Source: an uncultured Isosphaeraceae bacterium
GTDB taxonomy: Bacteria > Planctomycetota > Planctomycetia > Isosphaerales > Isosphaeraceae
NCBI GenBank assembly: GCA_945957605.1
Contig: CAMFLR010000005.1
Location: 62,001-126,000, forward strand
Direction: 5' to 3'
Length of the DNA: 64,000 nucleotides
Shown here: positions 22,334 to 30,984 of the stretch, one piece after another
Position numbering within the stretch: position 1 is the first letter of the stretch
Layout of the letters: every line of letters begins with the position of its first letter
Translations under genes and position numbers: made by a program
Notes under the pieces: generated by a model
The model's input: the letters and a program-made list of their open reading frames with translations, nothing else
Databases searched by the model: none
What the model was told of the DNA's origin: nothing

Positions 22334-23221
22334 TCAGTCTTGTGAGAGAACGGGACGCTTGAAAGAGGTGATGACCGGTGGAAATGGGAAGTAGCTCGAA
22401 GCTGCTGCCGCAGACGTGAAAGCGAACCGTCGAGGGGGTTGCATCATGGCCCATGGATTGGCGTAGCATGCGAAGATTTCAGCGGCCGAAAGCACTCGAT
22501 TCCAAATCGTCGCCTTGTAGATCGTGGCATCTGGCGATTCCTGCACGACGCTGCCCGTTCGCTGCTGGCCGCCGATCGTCAGAGCAGAGCCAGTCATTGA
22601 GCCGCTAATGGCTCCAGAAATCGTGTTATGAAAGATTCCATTCACGTAAACGCTTGCCGAACCCGTCGTCCCCGAATTGGTGAAGACGCACGCGAAATGC
22701 GTGAGGGCGTTGTTCGTGAAAAGCTCGGCGCTGTTATTTTGATTGAGGCCCAGAAAGACCGGTCTGATACGAATGTTCGTCGGCGAGTTGTCGATGACCG
22801 CAAGGGCCATCGCTGGCGAACTATTGCTGGTGCCGAAAGCCTTGGCGAAAAGCGTCTTCTCGGCGCCCGCTGACGTGGAGTTGTAGTAAAACCACACTTC
22901 CATCGTGCAGGTTTTGCCCGACGAATCGCAGTCGAAGTCGGGACTGACACCGCAGTTAACCGCCTGGTCTGTCACTGACGAGACGAACTTCACGCCGTTG
23001 TTGAACTGTGCGGGACCTGCGACCCAAGTAGGTAAGGAAGTCGCCGACTGAAACCCGACCGACATATCCTGGCGACCGAGAGCGTTAAACGCGTGGTTGC
23101 CCGCCGCCTCGTTCAAGAGCCACATCCCTACCATTCCCTGAACGAGGGGATGCGCTCGATTGATGGACGTTCCGTAGGGCGGCTTTTGCGCCCACGTTCG
23201 CCCAACCTGCAAGATTGCCAT
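22334..23221 (-). CDS. LamG/concanavalin-like virion protein
   Basis: A 295-aa protein. A LamG-type jelly roll covers about 30-260: HPLVQGMVGMWLLNEAAGN, FNNGVKFVSSVTDQAVNCG, CTMEVWFYYNS, HFACVFTNSGTTGSASVYVN, and YKATIWNRVLSAAEIFACYA. The final sequence is the usual 'iwnraLsaaEi..ly' end of such domains. These domains bind carbohydrates and, in phages, often serve as head decoration or adhesion modules. It starts inside the last codon region of the gene 23221-23679 (overlap at 23221). Confidence 0.75.
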   Translation of the reverse strand: MAILQVGRTWAQKPPYGTSINRAHPLVQGMVGMWLLNEAAGNHAFNALGRQDMSVGFQSATSLPTWVAGPAQFNNGVKFVSSVTDQAVNCGVSPDFDCDSSGKTCTMEVWFYYNSTSAGAEKTLFAKAFGTSNSSPAMALAVIDNSPTNIRIRPVFLGLNQNNSAELFTNNALTHFACVFTNSGTTGSASVYVNGIFHNTISGAISGSMTGSALTIGGQQRTGSVVQESPDATIYKATIWNRVLSAAEIFACYANPWAMMQPPRRFAFTSAAAASSYFPFPPVITSFKRPVLSQD

Positions 23222-23679
23222 TACACACCCTGCATCGTGTTGGGCAGAAGCGTGACCTTGTTGCCGCTGCCGTTCAACGTCACGCCTGTATTGACGTTCT
23301 TGGCCTGCGCCTTGAAGTAGCCGACTGGGATCGGCACATTCTGCACGGTGACCTTTTGCGGGCCGCTTCCGGTCTGGGCGATGGGAATGATCACATCCGG
23401 CGCACGAGCCCCAGCCGTATCCTCATAGGTCGTGCCGCCGTCGATCGACTTGAGGAACCACACGTAGAGGGCAGACCCGGCCGCAGGCGTGCCAGTGTAC
23501 GAGGCCATCGTGAATTGAACGGAGGCGTACGGGTAGCCGTTGAAGTTGGCCGTGGCCTGCGCGTTGTTAAACGCTGTGCCGGCCGCTGTCGACGAAGCAG
23601 ACGCGAGCGAATTCAGTTCCGTCGTAAGAACGTCTGTCGCTGTGCCTTGCTCGATGAGTTCAACCGTTGTCGCGGCCAT
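23221..23679 (-). CDS. Hypothetical virion protein
   Basis: A 152-aa beta-rich protein (Thr, Ala, Val, Gly). It begins AATTVELIEQGTATDVLTTE and includes YASVQFTMASYTGTPAAGSA and LYVWFLKSIDGGTTYED, patterns typical of small virion decoration proteins with an Ig-like or jelly-roll fold. It lies downstream of the capsid gene with only 23681-24124 between. No named family was recognised. Confidence 0.6.
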   Translation of the reverse strand: MAATTVELIEQGTATDVLTTELNSLASASSTAAGTAFNNAQATANFNGYPYASVQFTMASYTGTPAAGSALYVWFLKSIDGGTTYEDTAGARAPDVIIPIAQTGSGPQKVTVQNVPIPVGYFKAQAKNVNTGVTLNGSGNKVTLLPNTMQGV

Positions 23680-23680
23680 C

Positions 23681-24124
23681 TTAGCTCCTTAGCGCGTTGG
23701 CGATGTCGTCGATCGTGACCGTAGTGCCGACGCCTAAAACCTGCTCGGCTCGCGAGCCAGAACGTGAGCCAATCGCGTTGACTTGCTGCTGAGTCAGAAT
23801 CCCGTCAGAGACGGCGAGCGTGAGCAGCGGTGCAACGCCAGGATGAGAGAGGTTGATGTAATTTGAAGCTTGGACGAACGCGATGATGCGGTCCCATTTG
23901 GATTGCAATAGTGTTGAACTTGTCGCGAGAACCAATGCGGCGGGTGTGATACTGGCTAGAAACAGATCCTTATCGAGATATGTGTCTTTAACTGTGATTG
24001 CCTGGTTTACTGTATTGAGAAGCGCGGCGATTTCATTCTGATTGCCCGTTGCGACGTGTGGAGCGTACCCGATCGATTCCGGGTCCGTCGTGATCTCCGT
24101 TTTGAGTGCGGTCAGATCGACCAT
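23681..24124 (-). CDS. Hypothetical late phage protein
   Basis: A 147-aa helical protein. It starts VDLTALKTEITTDPESIGYA and continues NEIAALLNTVNQAITVKDTY. A middle helix (SKWDRIIAFVQASNYINLSH) and a closing HTH-looking end (VTIDDIANALRS) follow. Proteins with this 'L...l.tDP.g.gYa......iaaLLN' start recur among phages without known function. It is the first gene after the terminator 24151-24191. Confidence 0.65.
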   Translation of the reverse strand: MVDLTALKTEITTDPESIGYAPHVATGNQNEIAALLNTVNQAITVKDTYLDKDLFLASITPAALVLATSSTLLQSKWDRIIAFVQASNYINLSHPGVAPLLTLAVSDGILTQQQVNAIGSRSGSRAEQVLGVGTTVTIDDIANALRS

Positions 24125-24150
24125 TTGTGGCCTCGAAACTGTGCGAGAGG

Positions 24151-24191
24151 AATAAAACCCCGCCGCCGTCAGGGGACGAACGACGACGGGG
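24151..24191 (-). terminator. Rho-independent terminator after the capsid gene
   Basis: In leftward RNA CCCCGUCGUC pairs with GGCGGCGGGG (10 bp, two G-U pairs) and is followed directly by UUUUAUU. In the rightward direction the same arms contain C-A mismatches and there is no U-tract, so the element is strand-specific. It lies between the major capsid stop (24218) and the next late gene. This position would raise capsid mRNA relative to downstream genes. Confidence 0.75.
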
Positions 24192-24217
24192 CCGGCGCGG
24201 CGGGAGACTGCGTCCGT

Positions 24218-25354
24218 TTAGCTGTTAACGATGATGCCGTGGTCGGGCCGAATGACCTTCAGGCCGTAGCCGGCATCGAGCGTGACGACGTAACCGTCCT
24301 TGAGCTGGTTGTAGCCAAGCTGGACACGAATCAGCAGCTTCTTGTACGGGATATACATGAAGTCGACGACTCGGCCGTCAGGCTTGGGCAGAGGCCGCAC
24401 CGCAAGCGCGATCGCGTGGCGATGGAAAAGGAAGTTCTGGTAACCCTCGAAGTTCGCGGTCAAACCGGTAGCGGTCGTGCCCGCATAGTTCGCGGCCAGC
24501 GTAAGCGCGGTGTTACTGGTGATCGTCAAGATCTGATAGGGCGTCTTCGTCGGGTCATTCGAGAAGACGAGCCACTGACCGACCGCAAGCTGGGTCGAGA
24601 ACGAGGTTCCTGATCCAGTAACTGCAGCAGAACCGTTTGTGGCACCAACGGTGCCCGTAACGGCAGTCGGGACGTTGCCCGGTTGGGCTTGGTCGAGGCC
24701 AACCTGCGCCCCGTACTGCTGGCCCAGCATCGCGCCTTGGCGAATCTGGCCCGCGAGCTGGTAACCGACCTGCGAGTTCGCCGACCAGAACGTCGACCCT
24801 GCCATCTTGTAGTAGACGTAAGGGTGCGTCGTAAGGAAGAAGTTCTCGAAGTCGTTCACCGGGATCTTACCGGTTGCGAGTTGCCCCATTGCGGAAGCAA
24901 TCGAAGGCTCGTCGATCACGCGGTAAGACGCGCTCTGCGGAGGCGTGTAACTGTTGAAGTTCGTCGGCGTGATCAGCGCCGCGATCTGGGCGTTCACGTA
25001 TTCGGCAACACCCTTGATATAAGAATCAAGGAATGTTTCGCGAATATCCTGCGGCGAATTGAACTGCTCAAAGTCCCGGATGATGTACGCGGTTCCGGGG
25101 TGCTTGTTGAACACGATCGGCGTCGTGGTTTCGGTGACGTCGTTGATGACGAAGTCACCGGCGCCCAAATCCGAGACTTGGCTGCTCGTTTGGGCCGGGA
25201 TGACGACGTTTACCGTCTGGCCTACCTGCCCGGTTTCGGGCTTGTAGTTAACGTAAACGTTGTCGAGGTAACTAGTGGTCCCGACCAGTGCTTGGGACGC
25301 CTCGTTCGCGGCGGCCACAAGGGTCTGGTAGAACCCTGAGACTGTGTTTGCCAT
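24218..25354 (-). CDS. Major capsid protein (P22-coat-like) with inserted Ig-like module
   Basis: A 378-aa protein. The N-terminal two thirds match the P22 gp5-type coat family: YLDNVYVNYKPETGQVGQTV, NKHPGTAYIIRDFEQ, LDSYIKGVAEYVNAQIAALI. Residues about 230-300 are a separate Thr/Ala/Gly beta module (TVGATNGSAAVTGSGTSFST to LTLAANYAGTTATGL), a common phage surface insertion. The fold closes with FLFHRHAIALAVRPLPKPDG and ALGYN-type QLGYNQLKDGYVVTLDAGYG. It lies directly downstream of the scaffold gene and is followed by a strong terminator. Confidence 0.85.
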   Translation of the reverse strand: MANTVSGFYQTLVAAANEASQALVGTTSYLDNVYVNYKPETGQVGQTVNVVIPAQTSSQVSDLGAGDFVINDVTETTTPIVFNKHPGTAYIIRDFEQFNSPQDIRETFLDSYIKGVAEYVNAQIAALITPTNFNSYTPPQSASYRVIDEPSIASAMGQLATGKIPVNDFENFFLTTHPYVYYKMAGSTFWSANSQVGYQLAGQIRQGAMLGQQYGAQVGLDQAQPGNVPTAVTGTVGATNGSAAVTGSGTSFSTQLAVGQWLVFSNDPTKTPYQILTITSNTALTLAANYAGTTATGLTANFEGYQNFLFHRHAIALAVRPLPKPDGRVVDFMYIPYKKLLIRVQLGYNQLKDGYVVTLDAGYGLKVIRPDHGIIVNS

Positions 25355-25392
25355 GGTGGCTTATCCTTGAATGCGATTGCGCTTTCAGACGT

Positions 25393-26013
25393 TTAGTCTT
25401 GAAGCACAAACGTGCCGGCCTTGCGGGCTTCGGCGATATTGGCTTGGTTGAGACGCATAAACTCGGGGTCCTGCAGGTCGCTCTTGCGAACCACGTAGGC
25501 ATCCGAGCGCGGTGAGGGATCGCCCCTCTTGGCCCCAGGTCCCGGCGGGAGCTTTTCGGGCTGCTTTGTCGACGAGGTCGACGGCGTGAAGGCGTAAGAC
25601 TGGCTCGTCACGAGTCCGTCTACCACCTCCGTGAGCTTGGCTTCATCAGGTTCGTCGGTCTCGGGCTTGTAGCCGCCCGCTATCGAAACGGTCCACAGAG
25701 CATCGACCGCAGCCGGGTTCACACCCTTGGTTTCGGCGAGCTTTGTGAACGCGGCTTTGTGGTTGATCGTTCTCAGCTTTCCGGTCAATTCGGCGATCTT
25801 CAAATCCTTCTCGCCCGGCGCGGCTTCGGCTGCTTTCTTGAGTTCGTCACGCTCCTTGGTCAGAGTCGTGATCGTCTGGTTCGCAGGCCCGACTTGGCCC
25901 TCAAGTTCGGTGATGCGAGCCTTGAGCGTCTTGTTCTCGCCACGGCGTTTGGCAGACTCGTCGTTCGCTTGCTTCAATTGCCGCTCAAGTGACTTGATTA
26001 ACTCTTCGCTCAT
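25393..26013 (-). CDS. Scaffold protein
   Basis: A 206-aa protein. The N-terminal 75 residues are a long coiled coil (EELIKSLERQLKQANDESAK and ITELEGQVGPANQTITTLTK). The C-terminus contains a disordered Pro-rich linker and a short helix with FMRLNQANIAEARKAG. It lies between portal and capsid genes, overlaps the portal stop as ATGA (26010-26013), and has the composition typical of capsid scaffolds that guide procapsid assembly and are lost on maturation. No protease domain is visible. Confidence 0.78.
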   Translation of the reverse strand: MSEELIKSLERQLKQANDESAKRRGENKTLKARITELEGQVGPANQTITTLTKERDELKKAAEAAPGEKDLKIAELTGKLRTINHKAAFTKLAETKGVNPAAVDALWTVSIAGGYKPETDEPDEAKLTEVVDGLVTSQSYAFTPSTSSTKQPEKLPPGPGAKRGDPSPRSDAYVVRKSDLQDPEFMRLNQANIAEARKAGTFVLQD

Positions 26014-27554
26014 AGCTCGTCGTCCTCATCCTGCAGTTCGGGGTCGTCGGAATCGTTTGGATTGGGCGCCTTGCCAGCCGGCGGATCTTCGTTCTCTGGA
26101 TTACCGCCGCTCGACTGTTCGGTCTGGGTTTCTTGGGCCGGATACTTGGCGCGGGCCTTGGCGGCGTCGGCTTGGTCTTTCGCCAGTTGCTCGATCTGCT
26201 CGAGCGCCTCTTCACGCGTGATGCCACGGCGGCGCATCATGATCTCGATTTCGGATGTCTGCCCCATCTGCAGGTCGGCTTGGTCTTCTTGGTTGCGGTC
26301 GTCGCCAGGCATCGGCAGGCGAGGCTCCGGCCAGATCAGCCGGTAATCCATGGTCTCAGCGCACGTCAGAAGTTCAGGCTTGCCGTAGTAGTTGCCCCCG
26401 ACCGTCAGCACGACCTTTGCAAGCTCGGTTTCATAGACCGCGAACGGCTGCTGACGTTCCTTCGCGCGAGTGAGTAGCGGCATTTGCTCGCTCATCAACG
26501 CAGTGCCCGACGCGACAGCGCTTTGGTTCATCCTGACCGCCGAAAGCGGAACGCCCGACTCTTCAATCGTGTCATCCTTGAATCTGCTGATGTCGTTCCA
26601 GCATCCCTCGATATCGAGATTAGGCTGCAGGTAGAACACCTCGGCGTCGTTGCTCTGGCCGTCGAGCTTCTCCTTCTCGGGGATCGCCTGAAACGAGCCA
26701 GGCCGCATGAGTGGTCGCCAATTCGTATCGACTCCCTTCGTGAATCCTGCAGGCCGGCCGTAATACTCCACCGATTGGCCAAGGTTGCTCTGCTTAACGT
26801 CAATCGCAGCGTTCGCGCGTCGGATGTGCGAGCCAATCCCAGGCACGTCGAGCGTTCGAACGGGAAGCTCGTCGTGAACGAACGCGAAGGGCAGGCAACC
26901 GTAGTTATGTGTCTCGCTCTCGTCTGCCACGTAATCGGCCACTCGGCCGCCCATGCCGTTCAGTTCAACCTTCTTGGTCTTGAAGGTGATGTATTCAAGC
27001 CGCGTCCAGATCACGAACGTGGTCGTCTCGTCGTAGCGGCTGATTGTGCAGACCGCGAACGGCACTTTCGGGTTGTCAGGCGACGGCCAGAATTCGAAGT
27101 CGCATCGGTCGTGGAAGTGAATGAGGATTGGCTTCGCTGGGTCGCCGGTCGCTGCGACTTGAAGCGCGATCGTTCCGTTGAGACATGCGAACTTGTCGGC
27201 CGCCTGGAAGACTGCGTTGATTTGGCTTGTCCGGTAGACGTCCTGCAGCCACTTGTCGCAGTCGGCGTCGGAAGCAATCCGCCGCGCGGGGCCTGGGTTG
27301 TAAAGGTGCTTCGAGAGCACATCCATCACGCGTTTCGTGAGCGATGAAGTGAGCTTCGGCCGGGCTGCAAAGTCCTCGTCTGACTCCGCTGGCCGCTTAA
27401 CCATGCGGAGATGGTTTTCAAGGTTGTAGAAGTCGAGGTTGAGCTGCGCTTCATCTCGCACCTTGCACGAGGTCTGCAGCACCTTGCCCACTTCGTCGCG
27501 GATCTCGCGAAGGAGTGACCGTTCCTCGAGTGTGTATGGTGCGACTTCAGTCAT
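26010..27554 (-). CDS. Portal protein
   Basis: A 514-aa protein. A SPP1 gp6-like portal arrangement is seen: N-terminal helices (LLREIRDEVGKVLQTSCKVR), a stem and wing with RRANAAIDVKQSNLGQSVEY, DDTIEESGVPLSAVRMNQSA in the crown-proximal helix, and a C-terminal acidic tail (DSDDPELQDEDDEL). The GVPLSAVRMNQ..ASG..L wording is a portal hallmark. It is located directly after the terminase large gene (overlap 27551-27554) and before the scaffold. The dodecameric portal is the DNA entry channel of the head. Confidence 0.85.
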   Translation of the reverse strand: MTEVAPYTLEERSLLREIRDEVGKVLQTSCKVRDEAQLNLDFYNLENHLRMVKRPAESDEDFAARPKLTSSLTKRVMDVLSKHLYNPGPARRIASDADCDKWLQDVYRTSQINAVFQAADKFACLNGTIALQVAATGDPAKPILIHFHDRCDFEFWPSPDNPKVPFAVCTISRYDETTTFVIWTRLEYITFKTKKVELNGMGGRVADYVADESETHNYGCLPFAFVHDELPVRTLDVPGIGSHIRRANAAIDVKQSNLGQSVEYYGRPAGFTKGVDTNWRPLMRPGSFQAIPEKEKLDGQSNDAEVFYLQPNLDIEGCWNDISRFKDDTIEESGVPLSAVRMNQSAVASGTALMSEQMPLLTRAKERQQPFAVYETELAKVVLTVGGNYYGKPELLTCAETMDYRLIWPEPRLPMPGDDRNQEDQADLQMGQTSEIEIMMRRRGITREEALEQIEQLAKDQADAAKARAKYPAQETQTEQSSGGNPENEDPPAGKAPNPNDSDDPELQDEDDEL

Positions 27555-29002
27555 GAATTACTCGATGCGAATGTCTGAATGAACGCGTCTGCGTAGTCAG
27601 GCGAATGACCCAGCCGCTTCGTCAGATCTTCCTTCGGCTCCAACCGTGTCTTGGTGCCGTTGAGGTCGTACTTGAGCGCGAGCAGTTCTTCGCGGAGATG
27701 CGGCCAGTGTTCGTCGTTCGGGATCGCGAACGGCGTGTGGCCGGGCCTTGTGGGGTCGAGGAAATTCCGGACCCGCCAGGCAGCGGCCGTACGGAGATTC
27801 TGGAAGCTCGGGCCGCCTGAGAAAGAGCCCTTGTAAGCCACTGCCTCGGTGATGCGATGGCGTGCCAGATGCGGCGGCAGATCTCGACCAATTCCGAGCG
27901 CGTCATATGTGATTTTGTCATATGAGACATGCCACTTCGCCGCGAGTAGGGCCATCTGTGCCGCCGTCTCGGCAATGCTGATTCCGTGACTGGCTTTGAT
28001 CTCACGAACGCCCAGGTCGTCACGAATCACGATGACGGTTTTGTCCCGTCCCACACCTTCGCCGAGATCGACGCCCATTCGGCGTACGCCCCAGGCATGC
28101 GAATCAGACCGGGCTCGTCCGCAGCATCGGTCCAGCCAATCGGCCGGGATGAGCGTGTCATGCGAGACGGTTGGCCGGATGGCAAGGATGTGGGTTCGAT
28201 ACCAGAGGCTTTCTTCACCGAACCGTCTTTTGACACGATCGATAAAGCCTGCGTCGGCAAGCCCTCGCTCCGATCGTTCAAGGTGAATATCCGGAGAATC
28301 GGTCGACGGGATATTGATGAGGTTGACGCGTTTGCTGTCGGGAATGGAAGCGTCTTTGGCCTCTCGTTCCGCCTGCTGTGCCAGGGCAATCGCGCGGCCG
28401 TCAGCGCGAATAGGGTTGTAGCAAACCACCATCTTCGCGGGGTTCTGGCTTTCGAGCGCGTCCCAGATCTCATCTTCGACGCCCGTCCCTTCATCGACCG
28501 CTACGAGCAGGTGTGCGGCGTGCTGGCCTGATAACCGCTCGACGCCTCGCGTTGCAATTCCGAGCGCTCCCCAGCCTGGAGCGATGGTCACCGTTTGCGG
28601 GCTGGCTCGCTCGCTCATCGTGATGTTCACGCCGAGCTTGATACCGTGGCTGCGACCGTGTTTATCGACTCGCCCGGCCTGTTGCTCCGCTCGTCTGATC
28701 TCCTTGAACAACACGGTGCCGAGCAGCGTTTGCGTGGGGGCCGTGGTCACTACCAGAGCGTTCGGCCGTGTGAAGAGCCACCACAACACGACGCCCGCCA
28801 GGAAGTAACCTTTCCCAATCGAGTTACCAGTTTCCGCAATCGTCGTGTGGTAACTCGCGACCGATCGGGCAAGCTCTCTCTGCCGACTCCAGTAGGGTGC
28901 TCGCGCGAGGACGACTTCATTGAACCTCGACGGATCGTCATAACAGTCCGCGAGAATCTGGCGAATCGCCTCAGTCTGGTCGATCTGGGTCGTACGACTC
29001 AT
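27551..29002 (-). CDS. Terminase large subunit
   Basis: A 483-aa protein. The ATPase has an atypical Walker A region (ETGNSIGKGYF, about 55-65) and Walker B LLVAVDEG (about 165-172) followed by EIWDALESQNPAKMVVCYNP as the coupling motif. The RNase H-like nuclease shows acidic residues in MGVDLGEGVGRDKTVIVIRD, in ITYDALGIGRDLP and in HSPDYADAF. This enzyme cuts and pumps DNA into the prohead. It overlaps the small terminase gene by 32 bp. The conserved parts are all present, so it is probably functional. Confidence 0.92.
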   Translation of the reverse strand: MSRTTQIDQTEAIRQILADCYDDPSRFNEVVLARAPYWSRQRELARSVASYHTTIAETGNSIGKGYFLAGVVLWWLFTRPNALVVTTAPTQTLLGTVLFKEIRRAEQQAGRVDKHGRSHGIKLGVNITMSERASPQTVTIAPGWGALGIATRGVERLSGQHAAHLLVAVDEGTGVEDEIWDALESQNPAKMVVCYNPIRADGRAIALAQQAEREAKDASIPDSKRVNLINIPSTDSPDIHLERSERGLADAGFIDRVKRRFGEESLWYRTHILAIRPTVSHDTLIPADWLDRCCGRARSDSHAWGVRRMGVDLGEGVGRDKTVIVIRDDLGVREIKASHGISIAETAAQMALLAAKWHVSYDKITYDALGIGRDLPPHLARHRITEAVAYKGSFSGGPSFQNLRTAAAWRVRNFLDPTRPGHTPFAIPNDEHWPHLREELLALKYDLNGTKTRLEPKEDLTKRLGHSPDYADAFIQTFASSNS

Positions 29003-29522
29003 TCGCTTGCGTCAAACCTCTGACCACATCGGCAAGCGTGATCGTGTCATCCCTGTTGCCCTCGCCGATGCTGTGGAACTTGGCGAGCTGGACGAGAGCT
29101 GGCATCGGGTCGCGAAACTCGACTTCAACTTCCCGGATAACGTCGGGCTCGCGTTCCGGCCCACGGCTTACGGTTCGCGTGGTCTGCTTCAGCTTCTTGA
29201 TCGTGCCGAGTTTCCCCCGCTTGCGGGCTCGGCGTAGGTCGATCTTTGGGGGCTCGTCGGGCGACTTGTCCGGGTCAAAGGTTAGGAAGTCGCCCGCGTC
29301 GGATCGAGCGATGAGGGTGAGGCGTCCAAGCACTTCGTCAGAGGACATTGCAACGCGGTCAACGTGGTCTTTGATCGCATGCTGAACCTTAACAAGACTT
29401 AACAGTCGTGATGCTGCGACGCTCGGGGCGCTGTAGCCCGCAAGTCGAGCCGCTTCAGTCCCGTTGCCGTTCGCTTCGCCAAGGTAGTGCCTGACGAAGA
29501 GTTGCTGAAACATGGAGAGCAT
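28971..29522 (-). CDS. Terminase small subunit
   Basis: A 183-aa protein. The N-terminal HTH of the Terminase_2 type is MFQQLFVRHYLGEANGNGTE plus AARLAGYSAPSVAASRLLSL. A helical middle (DEVLGRLTLIARSDAGDFLT) is followed by a basic Lys/Arg segment (LRRARKRGKLGTIKKLKQTT). The small terminase recognises the packaging site and stimulates the large subunit. It is adjacent to the large subunit gene as usual. Confidence 0.9.
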   Translation of the reverse strand: MLSMFQQLFVRHYLGEANGNGTEAARLAGYSAPSVAASRLLSLVKVQHAIKDHVDRVAMSSDEVLGRLTLIARSDAGDFLTFDPDKSPDEPPKIDLRRARKRGKLGTIKKLKQTTRTVSRGPEREPDVIREVEVEFRDPMPALVQLAKFHSIGEGNRDDTITLADVVRGLTQANESYDPDRPD

Positions 29523-29530
29523 GAATCATC

Positions 29531-29863
29531 TCACTGCCCCACCGGCTCATCGCCTTCGACTTTGGTCTCGATCGGGCTGTTAACCGCCTCTTCGATGATC
29601 GTGACAAGTTCGGCGATTCGAAGTTCACCGATGTTGGCCAGGGCGCCGACTTCCTGCTCGATTCCGGACCTGATTCTGCCCCAGACGGCGCGGGCTCCTT
29701 CGACGAGAAGCTTTGAGCCTGCGATAGCCGTGTGGATCCCAACGGCACAGGCTTCAAATTCAGGCGACTTTGGCAAAACTGGCTCCCTCTTGATCGGCTT
29801 CACGAACGGGTTGGAAGTAAGTGCGGCGAAGGGGTCGTCCTCGCCGCTCGCACCGGCCATCAT
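29531..29863 (-). CDS. Hypothetical late phage protein
   Basis: A 110-aa protein. The N-terminus contains NPFVKPIKREPVLPK and the middle is helical (ACAVGIHTAIAGSKLLVEGA), with an acidic C-terminus. It is upstream of the terminase genes and coupled to 29860-30186 by a 4-nt overlap. No domain is recognised. Confidence 0.6.
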   Translation of the reverse strand: MMAGASGEDDPFAALTSNPFVKPIKREPVLPKSPEFEACAVGIHTAIAGSKLLVEGARAVWGRIRSGIEQEVGALANIGELRIAELVTIIEEAVNSPIETKVEGDEPVGQ

Positions 29864-30186
29864 GAGTTCAGGATCTCGTACATCGCCTTGCGAATGAGTT
29901 CCTTGTCTTCACTGGTATACATCACGTGAGCGTGGTTCAGATCCATCAGGACTCCCGCAGCCGCCACTTTGTCCGCTGGAGAGACATGAGGCTTCAGGGC
30001 CGATGCGAACTTGTGCAGCGGCTGACCGAGCGTGGCTTCACCGCTTGCAATCAGGTGGTCCCTCTCACCGATGAAATATCCGACTGGTTCACCAGGCGGC
30101 AGCGGGACAGTTCCCCCGACAGTATGGGCAAACTTCTGCGGAGCGTCCGGGCTGCATTGATCCTTCTCACCAATGAATGTAGTCAT
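29860..30186 (-). CDS. Hypothetical late phage protein with internal repeat
   Basis: A 108-aa protein in which the words TFIGEKDQ (residues 3-10) and YFIGERDHL (about 37-45) recur, suggesting a duplicated short motif. The C-terminal helix is KELIRKAMYEILNS. It is coupled to the next gene by overlap. A possible hairpin (30227-30246) lies upstream. Function unknown. Confidence 0.6.
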   Translation of the reverse strand: MTTFIGEKDQCSPDAPQKFAHTVGGTVPLPPGEPVGYFIGERDHLIASGEATLGQPLHKFASALKPHVSPADKVAAAGVLMDLNHAHVMYTSEDKELIRKAMYEILNS

Positions 30187-30275
30187 CGTTTTCGCTCTCT
30201 ATGATCCGTGCTCACGGGCAGGAATGGGGCCTCACACGAAGCCCCTGAAACTCACCTCCAGCGGCCGGTCGTCCT

Positions 30276-30671
30276 TCAGTCGTCGCCGGCTTCGATGACG
30301 CTCTGCGCGATGAAGTCGCCGTCGGGCAAACCGGGGATCGAAAGCGTCACCACCTGCGACACGACACCAGTCACGTCGAGGTTCGTCTTGTACGCCGTGT
30401 TGGCGTCGAGCCAGTCTTGAGCAGTCGAGGGCATCGGGCTTGTACTGGCCGGGACGATGACCAGGTGGACGGCACGATAGGGCTCGAAATTCGGGTCTGC
30501 CGCCTCGAGGGCGAAGTCGGCTTTCAAGGGTTCGCCGTTCGGGTCGGCGATCGTCATGACGGGGATTCGGGTCGAGCGTCCGCTGCCGGGGGTTGCGGGG
30601 GGAGTGGCGGGGGCGCTGGTGTTTCGACCGCCGATGGTGAGCTGCTGGCCAAGGTAAATTTGGCGTGACAT
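30276..30671 (-). CDS. Hypothetical late phage protein
   Basis: A 131-aa beta-rich protein. The N-terminus is RQIYLGQQLTIGGRN, followed by a Pro/Ala linker and ADPNGEPLKADFALEAADPN, and later VTLSIPGLPDGDFIAQSVIE. It is probably a small Ig-like or virion-related domain. It lies between the membrane-protein cluster and the terminase genes. No family was recognised. Confidence 0.6.
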   Translation of the reverse strand: MSRQIYLGQQLTIGGRNTSAPATPPATPGSGRSTRIPVMTIADPNGEPLKADFALEAADPNFEPYRAVHLVIVPASTSPMPSTAQDWLDANTAYKTNLDVTGVVSQVVTLSIPGLPDGDFIAQSVIEAGDD

Positions 30672-30732
30672 TTAGGGCACTCCGCGAAGCGTTTGCGACG
30701 GAATTGGATACCCCAGCCGAGCGTCGGCCGGG

Positions 30733-30984
30733 TTACGATTTTGGGGGTTGCGGTTCTATCAGCCGATCGAGCGCGGCGACTGCGTTGGCCTCTTCTTCTG
30801 CCTCAAGCTTGTCGTCTCGTAGTCGCTTCAAAAGGTGCTGGACAATCTCTCGCTTTGACAACGAATCAAGATTGGGTCGGGCAAGGTTCGCGACCCATGG
30901 CACACCGAAACGCCAAACGGCAATGACAGCGCAGACGAACCCAGCAACGACCATCCATACGAAGGACCAATCAACGTTTTGCAC
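30733..30984 (-). CDS. Small membrane protein, possible holin/spanin-type
   Basis: An 83-aa protein with one N-terminal transmembrane helix (about 8-30, FVWMVVAGFVCAVIAVW) and a charged helical C-terminal domain (KREIVQHLLKRLRDDKLEAE). The membrane anchor with a short coiled-coil-like tail fits class III holins or other lysis proteins. There is no diagnostic motif. Its start overlaps the end of the gene 30971-32008. Confidence 0.5.
   Translation of the reverse strand: MQNVDWSFVWMVVAGFVCAVIAVWRFGVPWVANLARPNLDSLSKREIVQHLLKRLRDDKLEAEEEANAVAALDRLIEPQPPKS

Noticed and set aside
26484..27347. Rightward frame antisense to the portal gene
   Set aside because: Sense frame is a clear portal; the reverse frame has the typical Arg/Val/Asp-rich shadow composition.
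30227..30246. GGGGC/GCCCC hairpin as terminator
   Set aside because: The stem is only 5 bp and no U-tract follows in leftward RNA, so it is not called a terminator.
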